Shown: positions 1 to 9,450 of the stretch, piece by piece
Layout of the letters: each line of letters begins with the position of its first letter
Position numbering within the stretch: position 1 is the first letter of the stretch
Assembly: GCF_001713355.1 (NCBI RefSeq)
Contig: NZ_CP016448.1
Span: 2,418,001 to 2,482,000, forward strand
Reading direction: 5' to 3'
DNA from: Methyloversatilis sp. RAC08
Lineage (GTDB): Bacteria; Pseudomonadota; Gammaproteobacteria; Burkholderiales; Rhodocyclaceae
Length of the DNA: 64,000 nucleotides
Made by a program: the position numbers and the translations under genes
The notes under the pieces: model-generated
The model's database searches: none
What the model was told of the DNA's origin: nothing
The model's input: only the letters and a program-made list of their open reading frames with translations

Positions 1-1
1 G

Positions 2-580
2 GGTGCCTGGGGGCTGGGCTGGGAAGTGTGGCTGGATGGCATGGAAGTCACGCAGTTCACCTATTTCCAGGAAGTCGGGTCGATTCCTTGCAAGCCGGTG
101 CTCGGCGAGATCACCTACGGCGCCGAGCGCCTGGCGATGTATCTGCAGGGTGTCGAGAACGTGTATGACCTGGTGTGGGCGCCGGGCATCCGCTACGGCG
201 ATGTCTATCATCAGAACGAGGTCGAGCAGTCGACCTACAACTTCGAACATTCGAATGTCGAGTGGTTGTTCAGGCAATTTGGCGACTACGAGTCGGAAGC
301 GAAGCGCCTGATCGAAGTCGGCCTGCCGCTGCCCGGCTATGAGATGGTCATGAAGGCATCGCACAGCTTCAACCTGCTCGATGCGCGCGGCGCGATTTCG
401 GTCACCGAGCGTGCCGCCTACATCGGTCGCGTACGCGCACTGGCGCGACTGGTGGCGCAGGCCTACTACGCGTCGCGCGAGCAGCGCGGCTTTCCGATGG
501 CCGACCTGACGAGCCCGCGCCTGCGCGCACTGCTGGGCGAAGAAGAGTGCAGCCGCATCGAAGCGCTGCGCGCCGCCTGA
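2..580 (+). CDS. glyQ: Glycine--tRNA ligase alpha subunit, 3' part
   Basis: Catalytic alpha subunit of the heterotetrameric glycyl-tRNA synthetase, which charges tRNA-Gly with glycine in the cytoplasm. The frame is open from base 2 and begins inside the conserved [19 protein letters not shown] block, so the 5' end lies outside the window. The 192 visible residues compare with about 300 in the family, so roughly the N-terminal third is missing. [17 protein letters not shown] and the YNFEH stretch are typical of bacterial GlyQ. The beta-subunit gene glyS follows 51 bases downstream on the same strand, as expected for a co-transcribed pair. Identification is secure; only the start is unseen. Confidence 0.96.
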   Translation, partial: GAWGLGWEVWLDGMEVTQFTYFQEVGSIPCKPVLGEITYGAERLAMYLQGVENVYDLVWAPGIRYGDVYHQNEVEQSTYNFEHSNVEWLFRQFGDYESEAKRLIEVGLPLPGYEMVMKASHSFNLLDARGAISVTERAAYIGRVRALARLVAQAYYASREQRGFPMADLTSPRLRALLGEEECSRIEALRAA

Positions 581-631
581 TCATCGATTGCTTCGACACC
601 GCCGGTCACGGCGGCTGATTCTGGACTGACT

Positions 632-2737
632 ATGCACGCCACATTACTGGTCGAACTGCTGACCGAAGAGTTGCCGCCGAAAGCGCTGTCGCGACTGGGC
701 GAAGTGTTCGCCGACGGCGTTTTCAAGGCGCTGGTCGAGCGCAAGCTGGTCGCCGCCGATGCGCGCATGGACCGCTACGCCAGTCCGCGCCGCCTTGCAC
801 TCACACTGCAGAACGTGACCGACCGCGCGCCCGATGCCGTGGTCGATGAAAAGCTGATGCCGGTCGCCGTCGCACTCGATGCCGACGGCAGGCCGACGCC
901 GGCGCTGCTGAAGAAGCTTCAGGCGAAGAACATCCCGGTCGAGGCGCTGCCGCAGTTCACGCGCCGGATGGACGGCAAGAGCGAAACCCTGTTTTACGCG
1001 ATGACGGTGCCCGGCGCCGCGCTCGACGACGTACTGGCCGGCATCGTGCTCGACGCATTGAAGAAGCTGCCGATTCCCAAGCTGATGCGCTGGTCCGATT
1101 GCGACTTCCAGTTCGTGCGCCCGGTGCACGGGTTGGTCATGCTGCATGGTGATCGCATCGTGCCGGGTCAGGCTTTCGGCCATGCGTCCGGCCGCAGCAC
1201 GCGCGGCCACCGCTTCATGGGCGAGGGCGAGGTGACGCTGGCGGGCGCTGACGAGTACGCGCGCACGCTGTACGAACGCGGTTCGGTCATGGCCTCGTTC
1301 GAGGCGCGCCGCGCGCTCATCACGCAGAAGCTGGCCCAGGCCTGCACCGCGCTGGGCGAGGGCGTGCACCACGTCGACGACGCAGCGCTGGTCGACGAAG
1401 TGACGGCGCTGGTCGAGTATCCGGTCGTGTACGTCGCGCAGTTCGAACCGGAATTCCTGGCGGTGCCGCAGGAGTGCCTCATCCTGACGATGAAGGCCAA
1501 CCAGAAGTACTTCCCGCTGCTCGATGCCTCCGGCAAGCTGCTCAACCGCTTTCTCGTCGTGTCCAACATGCAGGTGGCCGATGCGCACAACATCGTGTCC
1601 GGCAACGAACGCGTGGTGCGCGCCCGCCTGTCCGATGCGCGATTCTTCTTCGAGCAGGACAAGAAGACACCGCTGGCCGGACGCATCACGAAGATGGAAT
1701 CGGTGGTCTATCACAACCGCCTCGGCAGCCAGTTCGACCGCGTCATGCGCATCCAGCGGCTGGCGACGGAAATCGCGCATCTGCTCGATGCCGATGTGCT
1801 GGCGACGGCGCGCGCGGCGCTGTTGGCCAAGGCCGATCTGATGACCGACATGGTGGGCGAGTTTCCGGAGCTGCAGGGCGTCATGGGGCGCTACTACGCG
1901 CAGTACGACGGCGAGACCGATGCCGTGGCGGCGGCGGTCGAGCAGCACTATCGCCCGCGCTTTGCCGGCGATGCATTGCCGGAAGGCGATGTCGCCTGCG
2001 CCGTATCGCTGGCCGACAAGATCGATGCGCTGGTCGGCTTCTTCGGCATCGGCCAGATTCCGACCGGCGACAAGGACCCGTTCGCGCTGCGGCGCGCGGC
2101 ACTTGGCGTGCTGCGCATACTGATGGAAGCGTCGCTGCCGCTCGATCTCGGTCAGCTGGTGCAGATTGCGGCCGGTGGTTTCCGTGCCGGCCAGATCGGT
2201 ACCGGCGAAACAGCCGGATTCGCTGCACAGCTGCTCGATTTCATGCAGGAGCGTCTGCGCAACCTGCTCAAGGAGGGCGGCCACGATGCGCGCGCAATCG
2301 ATGCCGTGCTGGCGCTCAGACCGGTGCGCATCGATCTGGTGCCGGCCAAGCTCGCCGCCGTCGTTGCGTTCTGCGAACTGGCTGAAGCGCAGTCGCTTGC
2401 AGCGGCCAACAAGCGCATCGTGAACATCCTGAAGAAAGCGGGCGAAGTCGGCGATGTCATCGATCCTGCGCTGTTCACGGAAGATGCCGAGGTCGAACTG
2501 AACCATGCGCTGAGCACTGCGAACATGATGGCGCATCAGCATATCGAACGCGGCAACTATGCCGGCGCGCTGAGCGCGCTGGCGATGCTGCGTGCGCCGG
2601 TCGATCGTTTCTTCGACGATGTCATGGTGAACGCCGACGATGCAGCCGTACGTGCGAACCGGCTTGCACTGCTCGGTCAGCTGGCCGCGGCAATGAATGC
2701 CGTGGCGGATATTTCGCGGCTCGAATTGAAAGATTGA
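632..2737 (+). CDS. glyS: Glycine--tRNA ligase beta subunit
   Basis: Beta subunit of glycyl-tRNA synthetase, which carries tRNA recognition and works with GlyQ. The product is 701 aa, close to the usual 690 or so. It starts with the family signature [15 protein letters not shown] and carries [12 protein letters not shown], the [15 protein letters not shown] block in the middle and [15 protein letters not shown] before the C-terminal anticodon-binding part. The stop lies 3 bases before gmhB, suggesting one transcript glyQ-glyS-gmhB and beyond. A 789-aa open frame on the opposite strand over the same stretch is a high-GC shadow. Confidence 0.97.
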   Translation: MHATLLVELLTEELPPKALSRLGEVFADGVFKALVERKLVAADARMDRYASPRRLALTLQNVTDRAPDAVVDEKLMPVAVALDADGRPTPALLKKLQAKNIPVEALPQFTRRMDGKSETLFYAMTVPGAALDDVLAGIVLDALKKLPIPKLMRWSDCDFQFVRPVHGLVMLHGDRIVPGQAFGHASGRSTRGHRFMGEGEVTLAGADEYARTLYERGSVMASFEARRALITQKLAQACTALGEGVHHVDDAALVDEVTALVEYPVVYVAQFEPEFLAVPQECLILTMKANQKYFPLLDASGKLLNRFLVVSNMQVADAHNIVSGNERVVRARLSDARFFFEQDKKTPLAGRITKMESVVYHNRLGSQFDRVMRIQRLATEIAHLLDADVLATARAALLAKADLMTDMVGEFPELQGVMGRYYAQYDGETDAVAAAVEQHYRPRFAGDALPEGDVACAVSLADKIDALVGFFGIGQIPTGDKDPFALRRAALGVLRILMEASLPLDLGQLVQIAAGGFRAGQIGTGETAGFAAQLLDFMQERLRNLLKEGGHDARAIDAVLALRPVRIDLVPAKLAAVVAFCELAEAQSLAAANKRIVNILKKAGEVGDVIDPALFTEDAEVELNHALSTANMMAHQHIERGNYAGALSALAMLRAPVDRFFDDVMVNADDAAVRANRLALLGQLAAAMNAVADISRLELKD

Positions 2738-2740
2738 TGG

Positions 2741-3283
2741 ATGAAACTGATCATCCTCGACCGCGACGGCGTCATCAATTACGACTCCGACCAGTTCATC
2801 AAGTCGCCGCAGGAATGGCGACCGATAGAAGGTTCGCTCGAAGCGATCGCGCTGCTGAACCAGTTCGGCTGGCGCGTCGTGGTGGCGACCAACCAGTCGG
2901 GTGTCGGTCGTGGACTGTTCGACATGGACACGCTGGCCGCGATCCACGAAAAGATGCACCGTTCGCTTGCCCAGACCGGCGGCCGTATCGACGCCATCTT
3001 CTTCTGCCCGCACGCGGCCGATTCGAAGTGCGCCTGCCGCAAGCCGAAGCCGGGCATGCTGCTGGAGATCGCCAGTCGCTTCAATGTGGATCTGGCGGAC
3101 GTGCCGGTGGTCGGTGACAGCCTGCGCGACCTGCAGGCCGCCGATGCGGCCGGCGCGCAGCCGGTGCTGGTGCGCACCGGCAAGGGCACGAAAACCGAAG
3201 CCGATCCGGCGCTGCCGCGCGGCGCCCGGATCTATGACAATCTGGCCGCCATGGTGCGTGCACTCACGGTGAATGCCAACTGA
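2741..3283 (+). CDS. gmhB: D-glycero-beta-D-manno-heptose 1,7-bisphosphate 7-phosphatase
   Basis: HAD-superfamily phosphatase that removes the 7-phosphate of heptose bisphosphate in ADP-heptose synthesis for the lipopolysaccharide inner core. The 180-aa protein shows the catalytic aspartates at the N-terminus (LDRDGVIN, D7 and D9), VATNQSGVGRG, and the GmhB zinc loop with C89, H91, C97 and C99 (CPH..CAC). VVGDSLRDLQAA is the late HAD motif. It begins 3 bases after glyS, and its stop overlaps the start of the acyltransferase gene by one base, so it is clearly inside an operon. The glyS-gmhB-plsC order is familiar in betaproteobacteria. Confidence 0.95.
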   Translation: MKLIILDRDGVINYDSDQFIKSPQEWRPIEGSLEAIALLNQFGWRVVVATNQSGVGRGLFDMDTLAAIHEKMHRSLAQTGGRIDAIFFCPHAADSKCACRKPKPGMLLEIASRFNVDLADVPVVGDSLRDLQAADAAGAQPVLVRTGKGTKTEADPALPRGARIYDNLAAMVRALTVNAN

Positions 3284-4026
3284 TGACCCTCGTTCGCTCC
3301 GTCCTGTTCTTCCTGTTCCTCGCCGTCATCACGCCGCCGTTCTCGTTGATTGCCATCCTGGTGAGGCCGCTGCCGCCGCGCGTTCGCTATCGCATCATCG
3401 GTGCCTGGACCCGTCTCACGATGCTCGCGCTGCGTTTCATCGTCGGCCTGCATTACCGTGTCATCGGCCGCGAGAACCTGCCCTCGCACAGTGCGGTCGT
3501 GCTGTGCAAGCATCAGTCGGCGTGGGAGACACTGAGCCTGCAGCTGATCCTGCCGCGCGTCGCCTTCGTATTCAAGAAGGAGCTGCTGCGCATCCCGTTC
3601 TTCGGCTGGGGGCTGGCATGCATGCCGATGATCGCGATCGACCGCTCGGCCGGCAAGGACGCGCTGGTGCAGGTGGAAGAGCAGGGCCGCGTGCTGCTCG
3701 AACAGGGTTTCTGGGTGACCGTTTTTCCGGAGGGCACACGCATGCCACCCGGGCAGACACGACGCTACAAGGTCGGTGGCGCGCGGCTCGCACAGGTGAC
3801 CGGTGCGCTCGTGGTACCGATTGCGCACAACGCGGGCGACTACTGGAAGCGCAACGCCTTCCTGAAGTATCCGGGCGAAATCGTCGTGAGCATCGGCCCC
3901 CCGATTGCGACGCAGGGCTTGACGACCGAACAGATCAACGGGCACGCTCAGGTCTGGATCGAAAGTGAAATGCGTCGACTTTTTCCGCATCACTATGAAG
4001 CCGAACACCTGTCCGCAGCAGCTTGA
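3283..4026 (+). CDS. 1-acyl-sn-glycerol-3-phosphate acyltransferase (PlsC family)
   Basis: Membrane-bound acyltransferase that adds the second fatty acid to lysophosphatidate in phospholipid synthesis. The 247-aa protein has one hydrophobic N-terminal segment (about residues 6-30). The acyltransferase box is H77-QSAW-E82, with Glu in place of the more usual Asp, a form I recall as common in betaproteobacterial members. Further motifs are FPEGTR at 148-153 and VVPIAHNAG. Its start overlaps the gmhB stop by one base. Substrate could be lysophosphatidate or another lysophospholipid, so I give no gene symbol, although plsC is likely. Confidence 0.9.
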   Translation: MTLVRSVLFFLFLAVITPPFSLIAILVRPLPPRVRYRIIGAWTRLTMLALRFIVGLHYRVIGRENLPSHSAVVLCKHQSAWETLSLQLILPRVAFVFKKELLRIPFFGWGLACMPMIAIDRSAGKDALVQVEEQGRVLLEQGFWVTVFPEGTRMPPGQTRRYKVGGARLAQVTGALVVPIAHNAGDYWKRNAFLKYPGEIVVSIGPPIATQGLTTEQINGHAQVWIESEMRRLFPHHYEAEHLSAAA

Positions 4027-4774
4027 GTTGGCCCTCGATACGCCGGAACACACCGCGCCGCCGCCGCTGCGCGGGCGTCACATCGTGCTTGGTCAGCAGA
4101 TCGTCGAGTACGCGCTGCGGCGTTCGCGTCGCCGCTCGATCGGTTTCTCGATCGGTGAGTCCGGGCTGCGCGTGACCGCGCCACACTGGGTGACGCTGCC
4201 GCAGATCGAGGAGGCGCTGCGCGAGAAGCAGCGCTGGATATTCACCAAACTGGGCGAAGTGCGCGCGCGCCGTGCACCGGTGCGCACCGACTGGCGCGAT
4301 GGCGCCCGGCTGCCCTGGCTGGGCGGCCATGTGACGCTGCGCCTTGGCGACACCTGCGCCCGGCCGATGATCGACGATGACGTGCTGCGTCTGCCGCTGC
4401 CGGCCGACGCCGATCACGACCGCGTGCGCGATGCGGTGTGTGCCTTCCTGCAGCGTGAAGCGCTCACGCGTTTCACCCGGCGGGCGACAGAACTGGGTGA
4501 GCGCATCGGCGTGTCGCCCTCGCGCGTCATGCTCAGTTCGGCCAATACGCTGTGGGGCACCTGCACTGCGCAGGGCGTGATACGGCTGAACTGGCGCCTT
4601 ATCCACTTCTCACCTGCGATGATCGATTACGTGATCGCACACGAGCTGGCACATCTGAAGGAACTGAATCACTCGCGCGCCTTCTGGGATACCGTGGCGC
4701 TTATCCTGCCCGGCTTCGAAGCCGCGCGACGCGAACTGCGTACCCAGCATCCGGGTCGCATCGTCGCCCATTGA
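3965..4774 (+). CDS. YgjP/SprT-type zinc metallopeptidase (M48-like)
   Basis: Predicted cytoplasmic zinc-dependent hydrolase of the YgjP (DUF45) group. The active-site helix VIAHELAHL (HELAH at 226-230 in this numbering) and the third ligand region LNHSRAFW (H236) near the C-terminus are clear, as is [10 protein letters not shown] upstream of them. The true substrate of this family is not settled. The frame starts inside the preceding acyltransferase gene. An alternative ATG at 3995 would shorten the overlap; neither start has a strong Shine-Dalgarno sequence, and the first 40 residues look non-conserved. It probably belongs to the same operon. Confidence 0.87.
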   Translation: MKCVDFFRITMKPNTCPQQLELALDTPEHTAPPPLRGRHIVLGQQIVEYALRRSRRRSIGFSIGESGLRVTAPHWVTLPQIEEALREKQRWIFTKLGEVRARRAPVRTDWRDGARLPWLGGHVTLRLGDTCARPMIDDDVLRLPLPADADHDRVRDAVCAFLQREALTRFTRRATELGERIGVSPSRVMLSSANTLWGTCTAQGVIRLNWRLIHFSPAMIDYVIAHELAHLKELNHSRAFWDTVALILPGFEAARRELRTQHPGRIVAH

Positions 4775-4799
4775 AACGCCCAAACTGCGAGGTCACATC

Positions 4800-5198
4800 A
4801 TGAGAATCCTGCACACCATGCTGCGCGTCGGTCAGCTCGACCGTTCGATCGAGTTCTATACCAAGGTGCTCGGCATGCGCCTGCTGCGCCGGCAGGACTA
4901 TCCGGACGGCAAGTTCACTCTCGCCTTCATCGGCTACCAGGACGAATCGGAAGGCGCCGTGCTCGAACTGACGCACAACTGGGACACCGACGCCTACGAG
5001 ATGGGCAACGCCTACGGCCACATTGCGCTGGAAGTCGATGACGCCTATGCAACCTGCGATCAGGTCAGGGCACTGGGTGGTCGCGTGGTGCGCGAAGCCG
5101 GTCCGATGAAGCATGGTACGACCGTGATCGCCTTCGTCGAGGACCCGGACGGCTACAAGATCGAATTCATCCAGCGCGGCACATCGGGCGCCGGCTGA
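4800..5198 (+). CDS. gloA: Lactoylglutathione lyase (glyoxalase I)
   Basis: Converts the hemithioacetal of methylglyoxal and glutathione to S-lactoylglutathione, the first step of glutathione-dependent methylglyoxal detoxification. The 132-aa protein matches the short metal-dependent class: the expected metal ligands H5, E56, H74 and E122 are all present ([31 protein letters not shown]). A GAGG Shine-Dalgarno lies 9 bases or so before the ATG. It is the last gene of the plus-strand block and converges on the hybrid kinase gene 13 bases away. Confidence 0.96.
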   Translation: MRILHTMLRVGQLDRSIEFYTKVLGMRLLRRQDYPDGKFTLAFIGYQDESEGAVLELTHNWDTDAYEMGNAYGHIALEVDDAYATCDQVRALGGRVVREAGPMKHGTTVIAFVEDPDGYKIEFIQRGTSGAG

Positions 5199-5211
5199 AC
5201 CCGGGCGCCGC

Positions 5212-8200
5212 TCACGCGACCTTGCGCGCTGCCTGCTGTACGGCGCGAAGCTCGGTGGCCAGCGCTTCGGTCTCGTCCACCAGCTGCTCCACCCATGCGG
5301 CGCACTGCGGGTCTTCCGACGGCGTGCCGCCGCCCCCGCGTTCCAGTTGTGCGGCAATGCCGGCGCCCCGGGTGGCGCCGAAGTTGCGGACGATTCCCTT
5401 CAGTGTGTGCGCCTGCGTCGCCAGTTCTTCCCGGGTGCCGCCGGCAAAGGCCTGCACCAGCGCGTCCAGTGTGCTGCGGTAGTCGCGCAGGAAAAGCGTG
5501 ATGATGTCGTGCATCAGGCCCTCATCGCCGCCGAGGTTGCCAAGCATGAACAGGCGGTCGAACCGTGTTGCTTCCGCCGGCGTGTCGGGCGGGCGGCTGA
5601 CCAGTGGTGCAGCGGTTGGACCCAGTGCTTCGTCCAGCGCACGCAGCAGCGCCGGTACCTGTACCGGCTTCGACACATAGCCGTCCATGCCGGCCTCGAT
5701 GCATTTTTCGCGGTCGCCGGCCATTGCGTGCGCGGTCATCGCGACGATGGGCGTGTGCCGCTGGCCGTCCTGGGCGCGGATGTGCCGCGTCGCCTCGAAG
5801 CCACCCATCTGCGGCATCTGCACGTCCATCAGGATCAAGTCGAAGCGCTGCCGGGCTGCCAGTGCCACGGCCTCGGCGCCATTGCTGGCCAGTTCGACGT
5901 GATGGCCCAGCCGTTCCAGCAGACGCAGTGCGAGCGTCTGGTTGATGGGGTTGTCTTCGGCCAGCAGGATGTTCAGCGGTCGGTTGTCGCGCAGCGGGGG
6001 CAGCGCATCGGAAGGCACTCCGGCGGACGTTTCGGGGCGCATGCCGAGCGCCGCCATCAGTGCATCGAGCAGCTGTGCTGACTCAACCGGCCGTGCTATC
6101 AGGCCGCTCACGCCGGCCGGTACCGTCCTCGCGTCCGGCGCTGTGCCGTCATGCAGCACGATGATGGGCAGGTCCGGGCTGTATTCGCTGCCGAGCGTAT
6201 GCACCAGCGCCCATTCGTCGCGACATGCGATCTGCAGGTCGACCAGCAGAGCCTGGAAACAGCGTGCCTCGGTTTCCGCCGACACGATGGCGCCGATGCC
6301 CGCGTCGAGGTCGGCGCACAGTTTCGGTACGACATGCCAGTGCGCCAGTCGGGCCGCCAGATCCTCGCGTGCCGCTGCGTCGGGTTCGATCACCAGCACG
6401 GCCATGTTGTCCAGCGAACGGGTGTCGGGTTGCGCCAGATCGCTGCCGAGGGCGCGCGGGAAACGGGCGGTGAAATGGAAGGTCGAGCCCTCGCCGGGTG
6501 TGCTGGTGACGCCTATCGTGCCGTCCATGCACTGCACCAGGCGCGTACAGATGGCCAGTCCGAGGCCGGTGCCGCCGAACCGGCGTGTGGTCGAGGTATC
6601 AGCCTGCGAGAAAGCGTCGAAAATCAGCGTCTGCTTGTCGAGCGGAATGCCGATGCCGGTGTCGCGAACGGCAAAGCGCAGCCCCTGCGCCTCGGGCGTG
6701 AGTTCGTCCAGCGTGACTGACACGTCCACCTGTCCGCGTTCGGTGAACTTCAGCGCGTTCGACAGCAGGTTGGTCAGCACCTGACGCAGCCTCATCGGGT
6801 CACCCAGCACCGCGTCGGCCACGGCAGGGTCGATGTGGCAGCGCAACTGCACCGGCTTGCCCGGTTTCGGTCGCAAGGTGCGTACGACACCACCGATGAC
6901 GTCGCGCAGGCTGAACGGTATCTGTTCGAAATCCAGGTGGCCGGCTTCGATCTTCGAAAAGTCGAGGATGTCGTCGATCAGCGTCAGCAATGCGTCGGAG
7001 GACTGTTTCACCAGGCCGAGGTATTCGCGCTGTTCGGCGGTCAGGTCGGTGTCGAGCGCCAGCTCCGTCATGCCCATGATGGCGTTCATCGGCGTGCGGA
7101 TTTCGTGGCTCATGTTTGCGAGGAAGTCGCTCTTGGCGCGGTTGGCCGCTTCGGCGGCGTCCCGTGCGTGCATGATCTGTTCCTGTATTGCCTTGCGTTC
7201 GCTGATGTCGGATACGAAGGCAGTGAACAGCGTGCGCCCCTTCATCTGTGACGCGGTGATCGCCAGTTCGGCAGGAAACAGATTGCCGTCCTTGCGGCAC
7301 AGATCAAGTTGAAGGTGATGGCCCACGACGGCGTCGAAGCGCCGGCTCAGCCATTGCACCAGATCCGTCTCATCTCGTTGGCGCTCGCTGCGCGTGACCA
7401 GCAGCTCGATCACCGGTCGTTGCCTCGCCTCGGTCAGCGTCCAGCCGAGCATGCGTTCGGCCGCCGGGTTGTACTCGATGACGTTGCCGAAGGTGTCGAA
7501 GGTGATGACCGCATCGATCGCGGCACTCATGATGGCGCCGGTGTGCGCCTCGCTTTCGGCCAGCGCGCTGCGCTGGTCGTACAGGCTCAGTGACGCCCAG
7601 TTCAGTGCCTGTGCCAGCCGGTCGGTTTCGTGCGAACCGGTGCCAGCCGGCAGGGTTTCACCCGTCGAACGGTCGAGTCGTTCGGCAAAGTCGGTGCACT
7701 GCTGCAATGCGGCCAGCGGACGGCGCAGCAGCGCGTACAGCGCGACGATGCCGATCAGCATGGCGATCAATCCGTGCAGCAGGCTGTCAGCCAGGATGTG
7801 TTGCCACACCTCGCGTGCTTCGGCACTGTCGGTTTCTGTGCGAAGCCAGCGCAGCCCCGCATCGCCGGCGAGCGGAACCCAGCTGACGACGCGCGTCTGA
7901 CTGACTGCGCCGGTGCGGCTTTCGCTCGCCGGCAGGGTGCGGACTTCCGGTTGCGGTCTCGCTGGCGGCGGTTCGAACTGTGTCGGGGCAGTTCGTACCC
8001 AGCCGGGTGCACCGTTGTGCCGGAATGCCGCCAATGTGGTGCCATCGATGTCGATCAGTGCCGCACCCTGCAGCCGGGTGTCGCCCGGCAGCCGCTGCAG
8101 GAGGTTGCCCTGGTCGAGTCGGGTGGCCTGCTGGATCCGTTCGCCGATCACGCGTGTTTCGGCCAGCGCATTGCGGTGCAACTGCTGCAGTGTTTGCTGG

Positions 8201-8319
8201 GACTGTTCGTGCGCGGTGTATAGCGCATTGCCCACCACGCTGACGCAGAACACCAGCGCGAACAGTCCGGCGATGCGTTGCAGCAGGCCTCCGCCGCCCG
8301 GAGTCAGTGCGTCTTCCAT
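5212..8319 (-). CDS. Hybrid sensor histidine kinase with PAS, two receivers and Hpt
   Basis: Inner-membrane hybrid kinase of 1035 aa. Two membrane segments (about 12-33 and 180-198) flank a periplasmic domain of about 145 residues, followed by a HAMP-like linker, a PAS domain (about 255-380), HisKA with phospho-acceptor H405 in MSHEIRTPMN, and an ATPase domain (NLLSNALKF, DTGIGI, GGTGLGLAI). Then come a first receiver that looks degenerate (no acidic pair at its start, Arg instead of the usual Lys), a normal receiver with LILMDVQMPQM, and a C-terminal Hpt domain (AHTLKGIV). The gene starts 3 bases after the HD-GYP regulator, so the two are one operon and probably one pathway. The signal sensed is not visible. 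Confidence 0.93.
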   Translation of the reverse strand: MEDALTPGGGGLLQRIAGLFALVFCVSVVGNALYTAHEQSQQTLQQLHRNALAETRVIGERIQQATRLDQGNLLQRLPGDTRLQGAALIDIDGTTLAAFRHNGAPGWVRTAPTQFEPPPARPQPEVRTLPASESRTGAVSQTRVVSWVPLAGDAGLRWLRTETDSAEAREVWQHILADSLLHGLIAMLIGIVALYALLRRPLAALQQCTDFAERLDRSTGETLPAGTGSHETDRLAQALNWASLSLYDQRSALAESEAHTGAIMSAAIDAVITFDTFGNVIEYNPAAERMLGWTLTEARQRPVIELLVTRSERQRDETDLVQWLSRRFDAVVGHHLQLDLCRKDGNLFPAELAITASQMKGRTLFTAFVSDISERKAIQEQIMHARDAAEAANRAKSDFLANMSHEIRTPMNAIMGMTELALDTDLTAEQREYLGLVKQSSDALLTLIDDILDFSKIEAGHLDFEQIPFSLRDVIGGVVRTLRPKPGKPVQLRCHIDPAVADAVLGDPMRLRQVLTNLLSNALKFTERGQVDVSVTLDELTPEAQGLRFAVRDTGIGIPLDKQTLIFDAFSQADTSTTRRFGGTGLGLAICTRLVQCMDGTIGVTSTPGEGSTFHFTARFPRALGSDLAQPDTRSLDNMAVLVIEPDAAAREDLAARLAHWHVVPKLCADLDAGIGAIVSAETEARCFQALLVDLQIACRDEWALVHTLGSEYSPDLPIIVLHDGTAPDARTVPAGVSGLIARPVESAQLLDALMAALGMRPETSAGVPSDALPPLRDNRPLNILLAEDNPINQTLALRLLERLGHHVELASNGAEAVALAARQRFDLILMDVQMPQMGGFEATRHIRAQDGQRHTPIVAMTAHAMAGDREKCIEAGMDGYVSKPVQVPALLRALDEALGPTAAPLVSRPPDTPAEATRFDRLFMLGNLGGDEGLMHDIITLFLRDYRSTLDALVQAFAGGTREELATQAHTLKGIVRNFGATRGAGIAAQLERGGGGTPSEDPQCAAWVEQLVDETEALATELRAVQQAARKVA

Positions 8320-8322
8320 GGC

Positions 8323-9360
8323 TCAGGTTTCGTCCTGAAAGCGGGCGCGAATGCCCAGTACCTGATCCCACTGGCCAAGCAGTGCATCCACGCAGACGGA
8401 ATCGAAATGACTGTCGCGGCCCTCGACCAGGAAGGCCTGTGCCTTCTCCAGGTCCCAGGCCGGTTTGTAGGGACGTGGCGAGGTCAGTGCGTCGAACACG
8501 TCGGCCACGGCCACGATGCGGCCGACCAGTGGAATGTCTTCCCCGGCCAGTCCGTTGGGGTAGCCGGTTCCATCAAACTTCTCGTGATGGGTCAGGGCGA
8601 TCGTCGCGGCAAGCTGCATGTAGGGCGATGCCGAATCTTTCAGGATTTCGTGGCCGATGGAAGCGTGCCTGCGCATGATCACCATTTCGTCCGGATCGAG
8701 CCGGCCCGGCTTCAGCAGGATGTGGTCGGGCGTGCCGAGCTTGCCGACGTCGTGCATCGGTGCTGCGATCAACAGCGATTCCTCCATGTCGGCATCCAGC
8801 CCCATGGCGCGTGCGATCAGTGCAGAGTAGTGCGCCATGCGCAGGATATGAGCGCCGGTTTCCGGATCGCGGAACTCGGCCGCGCGCGCCAGCTTGTTCA
8901 GCGTTTCGCGTTCGCGCCCGTAGATTTCGGCGGTGGCCCGGCGCACCTCGTCGGCCAGCGTCCGAGCGTGGTTGGCAAGCGCGACCTGGCTGCGGCGCAG
9001 GAACAGCATGTTCTTCACACGCGAGGTGAATTCGATGCGGTCCAGCGGCTTGTTCAGGAAATCGTTGGCACCGGATTCGAGCGCCCGGTAGCGCACTTCA
9101 CGTTCGTGATCGGCGGTCACCATCAGCAGCGGTGTCTGCGAGCGGGCAGGGTGACTGCGGAAGCGCCGGATGAACTCGATGCCATCCATGTCAGGCATCA
9201 TGTAATCGACTATCACCAGATCCGGATCTTCGCGCGTGCAGTGTTCGAGCGCCTCGGCGGGCGACAGGAAACAGGTCGAGGTGCAGTCGGGCAGCTTGCC
9301 CAGCAGCGCGGCCATCAGCACCAGGTTCACCTGGGCATCGTCGATCACCACTACATTCAT
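8323..9360 (-). CDS. Response regulator with HD-GYP phosphodiesterase domain
   Basis: Receiver plus HD-GYP output protein, 345 aa, cytoplasmic. The receiver carries phospho-acceptor D52 (VIVDYMMPDMDG) and the conserved lysine in FLNKPLD. The output domain has APMHDVGKLG and HHEKFDGTGYP, the full HD and GYP motifs, so it should be an active c-di-GMP phosphodiesterase. A coiled stretch of about 30 residues links the domains. It is the first gene of a two-gene operon with the hybrid kinase, which likely phosphorylates it through the Hpt domain. AGAGG precedes the start at a suitable distance. Confidence 0.94.
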   Translation of the reverse strand: MNVVVIDDAQVNLVLMAALLGKLPDCTSTCFLSPAEALEHCTREDPDLVIVDYMMPDMDGIEFIRRFRSHPARSQTPLLMVTADHEREVRYRALESGANDFLNKPLDRIEFTSRVKNMLFLRRSQVALANHARTLADEVRRATAEIYGRERETLNKLARAAEFRDPETGAHILRMAHYSALIARAMGLDADMEESLLIAAPMHDVGKLGTPDHILLKPGRLDPDEMVIMRRHASIGHEILKDSASPYMQLAATIALTHHEKFDGTGYPNGLAGEDIPLVGRIVAVADVFDALTSPRPYKPAWDLEKAQAFLVEGRDSHFDSVCVDALLGQWDQVLGIRARFQDET

Positions 9361-9450
9361 CGGACAAACCTCTAGTTTTGGTCAGTGTCTTTTGTGGAAG
9401 CTTGCGGCTCGCCCGTACATTCAATATGTTGCATCGTGCCTGTTTAACGG

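Noticed and set aside
644-3013. 789-aa open frame on the minus strand opposite glyS and gmhB
   Set aside because: Composition is Arg-, His- and Gln-rich without domain-like blocks, and the plus strand holds unmistakable glyS and gmhB. It is a high-GC antisense shadow.
9402-9430. TTGCGG-N17-TATGTT as a promoter for the TAXI-type gene
   Set aside because: Both boxes are weak, and the predicted start would lie almost on one of the two candidate start codons, so it cannot be supported.
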